Part shown: piece by piece, positions 16,039 through 27,100 of the stretch
Numbering within the stretch: the first letter of the stretch is position 1
How the letters are laid out: every line of letters begins with the position of its first letter
Assembly: GCA_965224845.1 (NCBI GenBank)
Contig: CBDDAJ010000014.1
Coordinates: 123,825-187,824 of the forward strand
DNA from: Wocania_A sp965224845
Lineage (GTDB): Bacteria; Bacteroidota; Bacteroidia; Flavobacteriales; Flavobacteriaceae
Direction: 5' to 3'
DNA length: 64,000 nucleotides
Notes under the pieces: generated by a model
Databases searched by the model: none
What the model was told of the DNA's origin: nothing
Seen by the model: the letters and a program-made list of their open reading frames with translations, nothing else
Position numbers and translations under genes: made by a program

Positions 16039-17958
16039 TTATTCCATTTTAACGACGATAAATTGAGTTCGTCTGTTTAACTGATGTTGTGCTTCGGTAC
16101 AGTTTATACTACCATCACAATCGTTCGCTAATTTGCGCTCTCCAAAGCCATCATATTCAGTAATTCTGGCAGCATCTACACCATGCTCAATTAAATACTT
16201 GTAAGTAGCATTTGCTCTTTCTTTAGAAAGGATATCGTTGTATGCTGATGTACCTCTTGAATCGGTATGTGATTCAATTTTAATGACCATGCTTGGGTAT
16301 TTATTCATCATTAAATCAACAATTCTATCTAACTCAACTGTACCATCACGACGAATATCATATTTATTAAAATCGAAGTAAATAGGGTAGAGCTCGGTAA
16401 TTGGTAATTCTTCATCTGCAACTGGATTTAAAACTACATTTGCATTTATGCTAGTTACACTGTTTTCAATGCCTTTGGTAGTAACTGTTCTAGAATCATC
16501 AATATAATTTTCTTTTTTAGTATCTATTTTATAATCGGTATCTCTATCAATGTTGATTTCGAAATGTCCGTTTTCGTCAGTTAGTAAATCAGCAATCTTA
16601 TTAGCGTTACTATCTAACAAAGTAACTTCAGCATTAGGTACTGGTGCATTTGTAATGGCATCGGTAATTGTTCCTTCAATTTTTAATTGTGGAATTCTGT
16701 CATAGGCATAAATATCATCACCACCAACTCCACCAGCTCTATTAGATGCAAAATATCCAGATAAACCATCGTTATTCATAAAAAATGAAAAGTCATCTTT
16801 ACTTGAATTTACCGGAACCCCAAGGTTTAAAACACTTATAATAGTATTATTAGCATCGGCAACCGTTCCAAAAATATCTAATAAGCCTAATCCGGCATGT
16901 CCATCAGAAGAGAAGAACAGCGCGTCTTCACTATTTACAAATGGAAACATTTCATTTTTATTGGTGTTTACAACATTTCCTAAGTTTTGAGGCGTTCCTA
17001 AAGAGCCATCGTTATTAATATCAACATAATAAATATCAGAACCTCCTAGGCCCCCTGGCATGTCTGAAGTAAAATATAATTTGGTATCATCACTATTTAA
17101 TGATGGATGACCAGTAGAATAATCCTTACTATTAAAACTAAGATCTTCAATATTCGTCCATATACCGTTAACTAAAGAGGCTTTATAAATTTTTAAATGT
17201 GTCATCCCTTCTTCATCTTTTCCTAAAACGTTTTTGTTAAAATCGTTTCTAGAAAAGTACATGGTTTTACCATCTTTTGTAATGGTTAAAGGGCCGTCGT
17301 GATATATAGAGTTAATATCTCCTTTTATTTTTGATTTATGATCTACAATACTATCTGTACGATTTGTTGCTGTGTAAACATCCAAAAAGGGTTCCTCGTT
17401 CCAACCGTAAATGTGCTTTGTTGAAACACCTAAGTCTTTTGATGAAGCAAAATAAATAGTCCCGTTATGCTCGTAAGCTCCAAAATCACTATACTTTGAG
17501 TTAAAATTAACATCAGCTAAAAAATACTGTTGTTTAGCGTTAAATATGGATGTAATAAAATCGCTATCTTTTGAAAATCGATCTTTTTTAACAATACCAC
17601 CTGCGTCTTTAAAGCGTTTTAGCCAGAGTCTAGATTTTTTATATTCTTTAACACCTCTTAAAGCTTGTGCATAATTATAGTAGTATTCTATAGGAATGTT
17701 TTCTTGCTGAACCGCTTTTTGATAGTAAACAACAGCACTATCAGGGTTTCTCATATAGGCATAGCTGTCTGCCAACTGTCTCGTTGCATAATCAGCATTA
17801 AAATCTTTTTCAATAAGATTATGATAAACCTCTGCAGCACTTACAAAAGAAAATTTATTGAATAAATTATCTGCTTTTTTTTGAGAGCCATATTGCGCTG
17901 AAGCTACAAAACTTAGCAATAGCATAGTGTAGGTTAATATGTAGTTTTTCAATTTCAT
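16039..17958 (-). CDS. OmpA-family PorE-like protein A (639 aa)
   Basis: Domain order is signal peptide (residues 1-21), TPR region to about 130, a WD40/PD40-type beta-propeller around 150-420 (repeats such as DGKTMYFSRNDF, DDTKLYFTSDMPGGLGGSDIYYV), a carboxypeptidase-regulatory-like domain (IEGTITDAITNAPVPNAEVTL), and a C-terminal OmpA peptidoglycan-binding domain (YFDFNKYDIRRDG, HTDSRGTSAYNDILSKERA, RRTQFIVVK). This is the architecture known for P. gingivalis PorE, a T9SS protein linked to PorP and the cell wall. It is a close paralogue of the next upstream gene and lies in the adhesin/SprF operon. Confidence 0.9.
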   Translation of the reverse strand: MKLKNYILTYTMLLLSFVASAQYGSQKKADNLFNKFSFVSAAEVYHNLIEKDFNADYATRQLADSYAYMRNPDSAVVYYQKAVQQENIPIEYYYNYAQALRGVKEYKKSRLWLKRFKDAGGIVKKDRFSKDSDFITSIFNAKQQYFLADVNFNSKYSDFGAYEHNGTIYFASSKDLGVSTKHIYGWNEEPFLDVYTATNRTDSIVDHKSKIKGDINSIYHDGPLTITKDGKTMYFSRNDFNKNVLGKDEEGMTHLKIYKASLVNGIWTNIEDLSFNSKDYSTGHPSLNSDDTKLYFTSDMPGGLGGSDIYYVDINNDGSLGTPQNLGNVVNTNKNEMFPFVNSEDALFFSSDGHAGLGLLDIFGTVADANNTIISVLNLGVPVNSSKDDFSFFMNNDGLSGYFASNRAGGVGGDDIYAYDRIPQLKIEGTITDAITNAPVPNAEVTLLDSNANKIADLLTDENGHFEINIDRDTDYKIDTKKENYIDDSRTVTTKGIENSVTSINANVVLNPVADEELPITELYPIYFDFNKYDIRRDGTVELDRIVDLMMNKYPSMVIKIESHTDSRGTSAYNDILSKERANATYKYLIEHGVDAARITEYDGFGERKLANDCDGSINCTEAQHQLNRRTQFIVVKME

Positions 17959-18028
17959 TGGGACGATATTTTAATTAAAAAATATATTTATTTTATAAAC
18001 ACAATTAGGTTAATATTGTGGTGGTTAT

Positions 18029-19945
18029 TTATTCCATTTTAACGACTATAAATTGAGTACGTCTGTTTAATTGATGTGCTTCTTCTTCACAATCTTGTCC
18101 ATCTTCACAGCCATTGGTTAATCTACGTTCACCAAAGCCTTGGTGCTCGGTTATTCTTGCCGGATCTATACCTTTAGAAATTAAATATTCATAGGTAGAG
18201 TTAGCCCTATCAATTGATAGTTTATCATTATAGGACAGCTTTCCTCTTGAATCGGTATGCGATTCAATTCTAATAACCATCTCGGGATAATCATTAAGCA
18301 TTAAATTAACAATTTTATCTAACTCTAAAGCTGCATCTTCTCTAATGTTATGCTTGTCAAAATCAAAATATATGGTATTTAGTTCTGCAAGTTTTACTAC
18401 GTCTTGTACAGGGTTTAATAATAAATTTGCTGTAATAGTTGTAAGTTCTGTTTGCAAGTTTTTTGATGTAAATGTGCGATAATCATCAATGTATTTTTCT
18501 TGACTACCAACAATTTTATAATCTTTATTCCTGTCAATGTTTATTTGATAAAATCCATTTTCATCTGTTACCATGTAAGCAATTTGGTTGTCTTTATCAT
18601 CAAATAGAGTAATCACAGAGTTAGCTATAGGCTTAGTGTTAATAGCATCTGTTACTACGCCTTCAACCTGCATGATGGGTTCTCTATGATATGCATAAAT
18701 ATCGTCATCACCACGGCCACCTCTTCTATTTGAAGCAAAATAGCCAGTAATGCCATTCGGATTCATACTAAAAGAAAAATCATCTTTATTAGAGTTTACA
18801 GGAATACCTAAATTTACAACATCTACAAATGCACCGTTATCTTCTTTGATGGTGGCGAAAATATCTAATAGTCCCAGGCCTGTGTGTCCGTCAGACGAAA
18901 AGAATAGAACACCTTCGCTATTTATAAAAGGGAATCCTTCTGCACTTTCAGTATTTATAACGTTTCCAACATTTTCAGGCTCACCCAAAGTGCCATCGGG
19001 GTTAATGTCTACAACATAAATGTCTGATCCGCCATAACCACCAGGTCTATCTGATGAAAAATATAATTTAGTATCATCATTATTTAAAGCGGCATGTTGT
19101 GTAGAAAAATCGTCACTATTTATTGAAAGATCTTCAATGTTTGTCCATAGGCTATCTTGTAAAGTAGCTCTATAAATTTTCATGGCTGTTAAGCCATTGT
19201 TATCTTTTTTTCGGACCTGGTCTTTGTAATTGTTTCTTGAGAAATACATGGTACGACCATCTTTAGTAATAGTAACAGGACCATCGTGATAAATAGAATT
19301 TACATCACCTTTTAGCTTACCTGTATGATCAACATTTTTTCTCGATCCGACTTCAGCGACATAAACATCTAAAAAGGGTTGTTCATTCCAACCATATAAT
19401 CGTTTAACTGAAACACCTTCATCTCTTGAAGAAGCAAAGTAAATTTTTCCATCGTGCTCAAAAGCTCCAAAATCACTATACTTGGAATTAAATCGAACTC
19501 GATCTAGAAAATATTGTTGTTTAGCATTAAAAACACTGGTTATAAAATTAACATCTTTAGAAAAGTCGTTAGCATTTACAACACCTCCAGAGTCTTTAAA
19601 GCGTTGTAGCCATATTTGAGACTCTTTATATTTTTTGATACCTCGAAGCGATTGCGCATAGCTGTAATAGTATTCAATAGGAACATTTTCTTGTTCAACC
19701 ACTTTTTTATAATATCGAGAGGCCTTTTGTGGGTTTCTTAAATAGGCGTAACAATCTGCTAATTTTCGAGTAGCATAATCTTTATTGTAATTTTTTTCAA
19801 TAAGATCTTGGTAAACCTTAGCTGCTTTAACAAAAGAGAACTTGTTGAATAGCGTATCTGCTCTTTTTTGCTTTCCTTGTTGCGGGAAAGCAGAAATGCT
19901 AAGCATTAATGCCAAACAGATTAATATGTGATTTTTTATTTTCAT
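18029..19945 (-). CDS. OmpA-family PorE-like protein B (638 aa)
   Basis: Same architecture as the downstream paralogue: signal peptide, TPRs, PD40-type propeller (DGRTMYFSRNNY, DDTKLYFSSDRPGGYGGSDIYVV), regulatory-like domain (VEGVVTDAINTKPIANSVITL), OmpA C-domain (YFDFDKHNIREDA, HTDSRGKLSYNDKLS, RRTQFIVVKME). The two proteins align end to end and keep the same last residues, indicating tandem duplication. It should anchor a T9SS-associated complex to peptidoglycan. It is separated from PorP/SprF by about 110 bp without a visible terminator. Confidence 0.9.
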   Translation of the reverse strand: MKIKNHILICLALMLSISAFPQQGKQKRADTLFNKFSFVKAAKVYQDLIEKNYNKDYATRKLADCYAYLRNPQKASRYYKKVVEQENVPIEYYYSYAQSLRGIKKYKESQIWLQRFKDSGGVVNANDFSKDVNFITSVFNAKQQYFLDRVRFNSKYSDFGAFEHDGKIYFASSRDEGVSVKRLYGWNEQPFLDVYVAEVGSRKNVDHTGKLKGDVNSIYHDGPVTITKDGRTMYFSRNNYKDQVRKKDNNGLTAMKIYRATLQDSLWTNIEDLSINSDDFSTQHAALNNDDTKLYFSSDRPGGYGGSDIYVVDINPDGTLGEPENVGNVINTESAEGFPFINSEGVLFFSSDGHTGLGLLDIFATIKEDNGAFVDVVNLGIPVNSNKDDFSFSMNPNGITGYFASNRRGGRGDDDIYAYHREPIMQVEGVVTDAINTKPIANSVITLFDDKDNQIAYMVTDENGFYQINIDRNKDYKIVGSQEKYIDDYRTFTSKNLQTELTTITANLLLNPVQDVVKLAELNTIYFDFDKHNIREDAALELDKIVNLMLNDYPEMVIRIESHTDSRGKLSYNDKLSIDRANSTYEYLISKGIDPARITEHQGFGERRLTNGCEDGQDCEEEAHQLNRRTQFIVVKME

Positions 19946-20056
19946 GTGTTTGTTTCTATTGTTTTTTCAATCGTCACATGCGACATTCATTATAATCTTC
20001 CTTTTTTAGTAAATAGCTTTTAGTAATAAATGTTTCATCTATTCAAAAATTTCCTG

Positions 20057-20986
20057 TTAGAAATATCTTGGTGATTTTAATTTAGAACTTAAGAATTTGA
20101 ATTCGTAAATTAATAATATTTCATGAGTACCAGTAGTATATCTGGCAATATCTGAAATTGGTTTTTCGTAAGCATAACCTACGCGTAATTGTCTTGATAT
20201 TTGAAAATCAGCAAAACCTCCAATTGCACCAGTTTCGTTGTTCAATCTATAAGACCCCCCTAACCAGAATTTCTCATTAAACAAGAAGCTTCCTGTAAAA
20301 TCATAAGACATTGGAGCACCATTTGTTGCTTTTAATAGTACTGCAGGTTTAAGCTTTATACTCTTACTTAAATCAAATACATAACCACCAGTAAAGTAAT
20401 AACTAATACGTTCTAAAGCTTCAAATTCTTGTTGTTTATTGCTAAAATCGTTAGTCAAAATTCTAGGAGCAGATAAGCCTATATACCATCTGTTTGAATG
20501 CCAAAATACACCAGCTCCTAGGTTTGGGGTCCATCTATCTTCTGTTCCATAAATTAATGGGTCATCAATATTACCCGGGTCATTACGAAAGTCAGTATCA
20601 AAACTAAACTGCGTAAAACCTGCTTTTAAACCAAAGGCTAATTTACCATCAGTACCAGTTGGAATAGTATATGAAAAATCACCATATACATAAGAAAAGT
20701 TTTGAGGTCCCAAATCATCTTCAATAAAGGATAACCCTAAACCAATTCTATCATTCCTAAGTGGTGTATGAATAGAAAGCGTTTGTGTTATTGGTCCGCC
20801 TTTAAAACCAACCCATTGGCTTCTGTGTAATCCAACAACACTCAAAGCCTCTCTACTACCTGCATAGGCAGGATTTACCGAGATTGTATTGAACATATAC
20901 TGGGTGAATTGCGGCAATTGTTGTGCAATTCCAATCGTACAGCTAAACAGGGCAATAGCGATTATGTTATGTTTAATAAGTTTCAT
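20057..20986 (-). CDS. PorP/SprF-family type IX secretion membrane protein (309 aa)
   Basis: A signal peptide is followed by the family opening QLPQFTQYMFNTISVNPAYAGSREALSVVGLHRSQWVGFKGGP and a series of beta-barrel strands ending EILLIYEFKF. Proteins of this family are outer-membrane barrels needed for secretion or attachment of T9SS cargo with type B C-terminal domains, and are usually encoded right beside their cargo. That is the case here: the giant adhesin ends 12 bp upstream. It is probably the dedicated partner of that adhesin. Confidence 0.93.
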   Translation of the reverse strand: MKLIKHNIIAIALFSCTIGIAQQLPQFTQYMFNTISVNPAYAGSREALSVVGLHRSQWVGFKGGPITQTLSIHTPLRNDRIGLGLSFIEDDLGPQNFSYVYGDFSYTIPTGTDGKLAFGLKAGFTQFSFDTDFRNDPGNIDDPLIYGTEDRWTPNLGAGVFWHSNRWYIGLSAPRILTNDFSNKQQEFEALERISYYFTGGYVFDLSKSIKLKPAVLLKATNGAPMSYDFTGSFLFNEKFWLGGSYRLNNETGAIGGFADFQISRQLRVGYAYEKPISDIARYTTGTHEILLIYEFKFLSSKLKSPRYF

Positions 20987-20998
20987 AGGTTAAGTCTT

Positions 20999-23900
20999 TT
21001 ATTTGGTTCCTAAGTAAATTGGACCAGTTAATGGTTTCAATCCACTATTTTCTAAATTAATAATGTAATAATATGTTCCGTTTGGTAATTTACCGGCATT
21101 TCCTATAGATGATTTAGGTGAGGATCCATCCCAATCACCTCGAGATCCAGATGTTTTAATACTACCTAATGTATAATCGTTTGAGCTATAAACTAAAGCG
21201 CCCCAACGGTTAAATATTTTTACATTAGCTGTAAACCCACATAAGTCTATGCCTTCAATATCAAAAGTTTCATTAAAGCCATCTCCGTTAGGCGTAATTG
21301 CTTTAGATATTACAATATCGTTTTCACCACAAGGAAGTACTTTACAGTAAATTACAGTAGCATCAATTTCACTAATACTTATACAACCATTATCTGTTGT
21401 TGTATATCTAAATTTATGGTTTATACCAGATATAACTGTATTCTCATCCCAGACGATATTTGCTGCGTCAAAAATATTATCAGTAAGTGTTACTCCGGAG
21501 CCTCCTTCTATTAATTCCCAGGTGCCATTTGTATTAAGAGTGTCTGGTGTTAAGTTATTTAAATCGATTAGACCTTCATCAAAGCATAAATCTGGAGCTA
21601 CTATATCTATAATGATTTCATCAAGCGATACATTTAATGTTTGCGTATAGGTTTCTTCGTTGGCACACTCATCGGTTACTGTCCATGTTCTAACGATTTG
21701 GTAATCTGTTAAAGCATTTTCATCAAATGAGTTAGTTTCTTCAAAAGTAACGGTTATACCTGCAGCATCTGAACAGTTGTCAGAAAACTCTAATTCTGGA
21801 ACATCAGGAATGTCTGCACAACTTACATCTAATGTTTCATCAAATGTTGTTGTTGGTATTGGAGCTGTTGTATCTTGAACTGTTATGGTTTGCGTATGAG
21901 AAGCTATTAATCCACAAGCATCAGTGGCAACCCAGGTACGCTCAATAGTATAATTGTTAGCACAGTCTCCGTTTGTAATTACATCGCTTACCGATACAGT
22001 AGCATCACTACAATTATCTGTAGCTGTTAATGTTGCAGCGTTTGGAACAGCATCACATTCCACGGTTATATCTCCGGGTAATGTGCCTTCAAATTCTGGT
22101 CTGGTTGTATCTTCAACTGTAATATTTTGTGTATGAACTGTAGTAAGTCCACTCGCATCTGTTGCAGTCCAAGTACGCACTAACGTATAATTAGAAACAC
22201 AAGAACCATCAATTCTTTCTTCATTAAAAGTCACTTCGGCAGAACCACAATTATCTGTAGCAGTTAATACTTCTGCATCTGGAATTTCACTACATTCAAC
22301 AGTTGTATCGGTAGGTAAAGCTTCAACAAAAGTTGGATTAATATTATCTAATACGGTTACAACCTGTGTACAGGTAACACTATTTCCAGCTTCATCAGTA
22401 ACTGTCCATGTTACTACTGTATCTCCTTGAGGAAATGAAGTAGGGGCATCATTGCTAATTGTTAATGATGTACAATCTGAAGCGTTTGGAGCACCTAAGT
22501 CAACATTAGTTGCTGTACATAAACCAGCATCAACATTTACAGTTACATCTATTGGGCAAGCAATAGTAGGATCTGCATCGTCTGTTACTGTTACAGTTTG
22601 CGTACAAACTGCTGTATTTCCAGCTCCGTCTGTCACTGTCCAAGTTACTATTGTATCTCCTAATGGATATGATACAGGTGCGTCATTTACCACTGATGCT
22701 ACAGAACAATTGTCACCGGTAGTTGGAGTTCCTAAGTTTACACTAGAAGCCTCACACGAACCAGCATCAACATTTACTGATATATCGCTAGGGCATATAA
22801 TAGTTGGATTCGTTGCATCATCCACAATTACATTTTGCGGTACAGAAATCACGTTTCCATTACCATCATCAAAGGTCCAGTTGATAACAAAAGTTCCCTG
22901 CGTGTTATAAGTTAACGGATCTGTAGTGGTGCCGGTAATGGTTCCAGAACAGTTATCTGATGTAGTAGGTGCAGTTGCTGTAGCAGAACATTCTCCGGTT
23001 ACATCAGCAAGTGTCGGTGTATCAGGATCGCTAATATCATCCACAATTACATTTTGCGGTACAGAGATCACGTTTCCATTACCATCATCAAAGGTCCAGT
23101 TGATAACAAAAGTTCCCTGAGTATTATAAGTTAACGGATCTGTAGTGGTGCCGGTAATGGTTCCAGAACAGTTATCTGATGTAGTAGGTGCAGTTGCTGT
23201 AGCAGAACATTCTCCGGTTACATCAGCAAGCGTTGGTGTATCAGGATCGCTAATATCATCTACAATTACATTTTGAGGTACAGAAATCACGTTTCCATTA
23301 CCATCATCAAAGGTCCAGTTGATAACAAAAGACCCTTGTGTGTTATAAGTTAACGGATCTGTAGTGGTCCCGGTAATAGCAGCACCGTTACAGTTATCTG
23401 TAATTACAGGAGCTACTGCTGTTACGGAACACTCACCAGTTAAGTCAGCAAGCGTAGGAGCTGTAGGATCGGTTGTATCATCCACAATTACATTTTGCGG
23501 TACAGAGATCACATTTCCATTACCATCATCAAAGGTCCAGTTGATAACAAAAGTTCCCTGCGTGTTATAAGTTAACGGATCTGTAGTGGTCCCGGTAATG
23601 GTTCCAGAACAGTTATCTGATGTAGTAGGTGCAGTTGCTGTAGCAGAACATTCTCCGGTTACATCAGCAAGCGTTGGTGTATCAGGATCGCTAATATCAT
23701 CTACAATTACATTTTGCGGTACAGAGATCACGTTTCCATTACCATCATCAAAGGTCCAGTTGATAACAAAAGTTCCCTGCGTGTTATAAGTTAACGGATC
23801 TGTAGTGGTCCCGGTAATGGTTCCAGAACAGTTATCTGATGTAGTAGGCGCAGTTGCTGTAGCAGAACATTCCCCGGTTACATCAGCAAGCGTCGGTGTA

Positions 23901-24169
23901 TCAGGATCGCTAATATCATCCACAATTACATTTTGCGGTACAGAGATCACGTTTCCATTACCATCATCAAAGGTCCAGTTGATAACAAAAGTTCCCTGAG
24001 TGTTATAAGTTAACGGATCTGTAGTGGTCCCGGTAATGGTTCCAGAACAGTTATCTGATGTAGTAGGCGCAGTTGCTGTAGCAGAACATTCCCCGGTTAC
24101 ATCAGCAAGCGTTGGTGTATCAGGATCGCTAATATCATCCACAATTACATTTTGAGGTACAGAGATCAC
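20999..24169 (-). CDS. Giant HYR-repeat adhesin, C-terminal part with T9SS type B sorting domain (frameshifted from N-terminal part)
   Basis: This frame holds repeat units 17-22 of the adhesin, two canonical HYR domains (DPTIACPIDVTVNVDAGLC), three degenerate HYR-like domains (ALPTDTTVECSEIPDAEVLTATDNCG and relatives), a SprB-like linker, and the gliding-motility C-terminal domain (ISKAITPNGDGFNETFDIEGI, VKIFNRWGALVYSS, LPNGTYYYIINLE). The open frame extends upstream of the listed Met to about 24210; it has no signal peptide, so it cannot be secreted on its own. It continues the upstream frame if one base at about 24211-24217 is removed. Confidence 0.85.
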   Translation of the reverse strand: MISVPQNVIVDDISDPDTPTLADVTGECSATATAPTTSDNCSGTITGTTTDPLTYNTQGTFVINWTFDDGNGNVISVPQNVIVDDISDPDTPTLADVTGECSATATAPTTSDNCSGTITGTTTDPLTYNTQGTFVINWTFDDGNGNVISVPQNVIVDDISDPDTPTLADVTGECSATATAPTTSDNCSGTITGTTTDPLTYNTQGTFVINWTFDDGNGNVISVPQNVIVDDTTDPTAPTLADLTGECSVTAVAPVITDNCNGAAITGTTTDPLTYNTQGSFVINWTFDDGNGNVISVPQNVIVDDISDPDTPTLADVTGECSATATAPTTSDNCSGTITGTTTDPLTYNTQGTFVINWTFDDGNGNVISVPQNVIVDDISDPDTPTLADVTGECSATATAPTTSDNCSGTITGTTTDPLTYNTQGTFVINWTFDDGNGNVISVPQNVIVDDATNPTIICPSDISVNVDAGSCEASSVNLGTPTTGDNCSVASVVNDAPVSYPLGDTIVTWTVTDGAGNTAVCTQTVTVTDDADPTIACPIDVTVNVDAGLCTATNVDLGAPNASDCTSLTISNDAPTSFPQGDTVVTWTVTDEAGNSVTCTQVVTVLDNINPTFVEALPTDTTVECSEIPDAEVLTATDNCGSAEVTFNEERIDGSCVSNYTLVRTWTATDASGLTTVHTQNITVEDTTRPEFEGTLPGDITVECDAVPNAATLTATDNCSDATVSVSDVITNGDCANNYTIERTWVATDACGLIASHTQTITVQDTTAPIPTTTFDETLDVSCADIPDVPELEFSDNCSDAAGITVTFEETNSFDENALTDYQIVRTWTVTDECANEETYTQTLNVSLDEIIIDIVAPDLCFDEGLIDLNNLTPDTLNTNGTWELIEGGSGVTLTDNIFDAANIVWDENTVISGINHKFRYTTTDNGCISISEIDATVIYCKVLPCGENDIVISKAITPNGDGFNETFDIEGIDLCGFTANVKIFNRWGALVYSSNDYTLGSIKTSGSRGDWDGSSPKSSIGNAGKLPNGTYYYIINLENSGLKPLTGPIYLGTK

Positions 24170-27100
24170 GTTTCCATTACCATCATCAAAGGTCCAGTTG
24201 ATAACAAAAGTTCCCTTGTGTGTTATAAGTTAACGGATCTGTAGTGGTCCCGGTAATGGTTCCAGAACAGTTATCTGATGTAGTAGGCGCAGTTGCCGTA
24301 GCAGAACATTGTCCGGTTACATCAGCAAGCGTTGGTGTATCAGGATCGCTAATATCATCCACAATTACATTTTGCGGTACAGAGATCACGTTTCCATTAC
24401 CATCATCAAAGGTCCAGTTGATAACAAAAGACCCTTGTGTGTTATAAGTTAACGGATCTGTAGTGGTGCCGGTAATAGCAGCACCGTTACAGTTATCTGT
24501 AATTACAGGAGCTACTGCTGTTACGGAACACTCACCAGTTAAGTCAGCAAGCGTAGGAGCTGTAGGATCGGTTGTATCATCCACAATTACATTTTGCGGT
24601 ACAGAGATCACGTTTCCATTACCATCATCAAAGGTCCAGTTGATAACAAAAGTTCCCTGAGTATTATAAGTTAACGGATCTGTAGTGGTCCCGGTAATGG
24701 TTCCAGAACAGTTATCTGATGTAGTAGGCGCAGTTGCCGTAGCAGAACATTCTCCGGTTACATCAGCAAGCGTTGGTGTATCAGGATCGCTAATATCATC
24801 CACAATTACATTTTGCGGTACAGAGATCACGTTTCCATTACCATCATCAAAGGTCCAGTTGATAACAAAAGTTCCCTGAGTATTATAAGTTAACGGATCT
24901 GTAGTGGTCCCGGTAATGGTTCCAGAACAGTTATCTGATGTAGTAGGCGCAGTTGCTGTAGCAGAACATTCCCCGGTTACATCAGCAAGCGTCGGAGTAT
25001 CAGGATCGCTAATATCATCCACAATTACATTTTGAGGTACAGAGATCACATTTCCATTACCATCATCAAAGGTCCAGTTGATAACAAAAGACCCTTGTGT
25101 GTTATAAGTTAACGGATCTGTAGTGGTCCCGGTAATGGTTCCAGAACAGTTATCTGATGTAGTAGGTGCAGTTGCTGTAGCAGAACATTCCCCGGTTACA
25201 TCAGCAAGCGTTGGTGTATCAGGATCGCTAATATCATCCACAATTACATTTTGCGGTACAGAGATCACGTTTCCATTACCATCATCAAAGGTCCAGTTGA
25301 TAACAAAAGACCCTTGTGTGTTATAAGTTAACGGATCTGTAGTGGTCCCGGTAATGGTTCCAGAACAGTTATCTGATGTAGTAGGCGCAGTTGCTGTAGC
25401 AGAACATTCCCCGGTTACATCAGCAAGCGTTGGTGTATCAGGATCGCTAATATCATCCACAATTACATTTTGAGGTACAGAAATTACGTTTCCATTACCA
25501 TCATCAAAGGTCCAGTTGATAACAAAAGTTCCCTGCGTGTTATAAGTTAACGGATCTGTAGTGGTGCCGGTAATGGTTCCAGAACAGTTATCTGATGTAG
25601 TAGGTGCAGTTGCTGTAGCAGAACATTCTCCGGTTACATCAGCAAGCGTTGGTGTATCAGGATCGCTAATATCATCCACAATTACATTTTGCGGTACAGA
25701 AATTACGTTTCCATTACCATCATCAAAGGTCCAGTTGATAACAAAAGACCCTTGTGTGTTATAAGTTAACGGATCTGTAGTGGTGCCGGTAATAGCAGCA
25801 CCGTTACAGTTATCTGTAATTACAGGAGCTACTGCTGTTACGGAACACTCACCAGTTAAGTCAGCAAGCGTAGGAGCTGTAGGATCGGTTGTATCATCCA
25901 CAATTACATTTTGCGGTACAGAGATCACGTTTCCATTACCATCATCAAAGGTCCAGTTGATAACAAAAGTTCCCTGCGTGTTATAAGTTAACGGATCTGT
26001 AGTGGTCCCGGTAATGGTTCCAGAACAGTTATCTGATGTAGTAGGCGCAGTTGCCGTAGCAGAACATTGTCCGGTTACATCAGCAAGCGTTGGTGTATCA
26101 GGATCGCTAATATCATCCACAATTACATTTTGCGGTACAGAGATCACGTTTCCATTACCATCATCAAAGGTCCAGTTGATAACAAAAGTTCCCTGCGTGT
26201 TATAAGTTAACGGATCTGTAGTGGTCCCGGTAATGGTTCCAGAACAGTTATCTGATGTAGTAGGCGCAGTTGCCGTAGCAGAACATTCCCCGGTTACATC
26301 AGCAAGCGTCGGAGTATCAGGATCGCTAATATCATCCACAATTACATTTTGCGGTACAGAGATCACATTTCCATTACCATCATCAAAGGTCCAGTTGATA
26401 ACAAAAGTTCCCTGAGTGTTATAAGTTAACGGATCTGTAGTGGTGCCGGTAATGGTTCCAGAACAGTTATCTGATGTAGTAGGTGCAGTTGCCGTAGCAG
26501 AACATTCTCCGGTTACATCAGCAAGCGTTGGTGTATCAGGATCGCTAATATCATCCACAATTACATTTTGCGGTACAGAGATCACGTTTCCATTACCATC
26601 ATCAAAGGTCCAGTTGATAACAAAAGTTCCCTGAGTATTATAAGTTAACGGATCTGTAGTGGTCCCGGTAATGGTTCCAGAACAGTTATCTGATGTAGTA
26701 GGCGCAGTTGCTGTAGCAGAACATTCCCCGGTTACATCAGCAAGCGTCGGAGTATCAGGATCGCTAATATCATCCACAATTACATTTTGCGGTACAGAGA
26801 TCACGTTTCCATTACCATCATCAAAGGTCCAGTTGATAACAAAAGTTCCCTGAGTATTATAAGTTAACGGATCTGTAGTGGTGCCGGTAATGGTTCCAGA
26901 ACAGTTATCTAATGTAGTAGGCGCAGTTGCTGTAGCAGAACATTCCCCGGTTACATCAGCAAGCGTTGGTGTATCAGGATCGCTAATATCATCTACAATT
27001 ACATTTTGCGGTACAGAGATCACATTTCCATTACCATCATCAAAGGTCCAGTTGATAACAAAAGTTCCCTGAGTATTATAAGTTAACGGATCTGTAGTGG

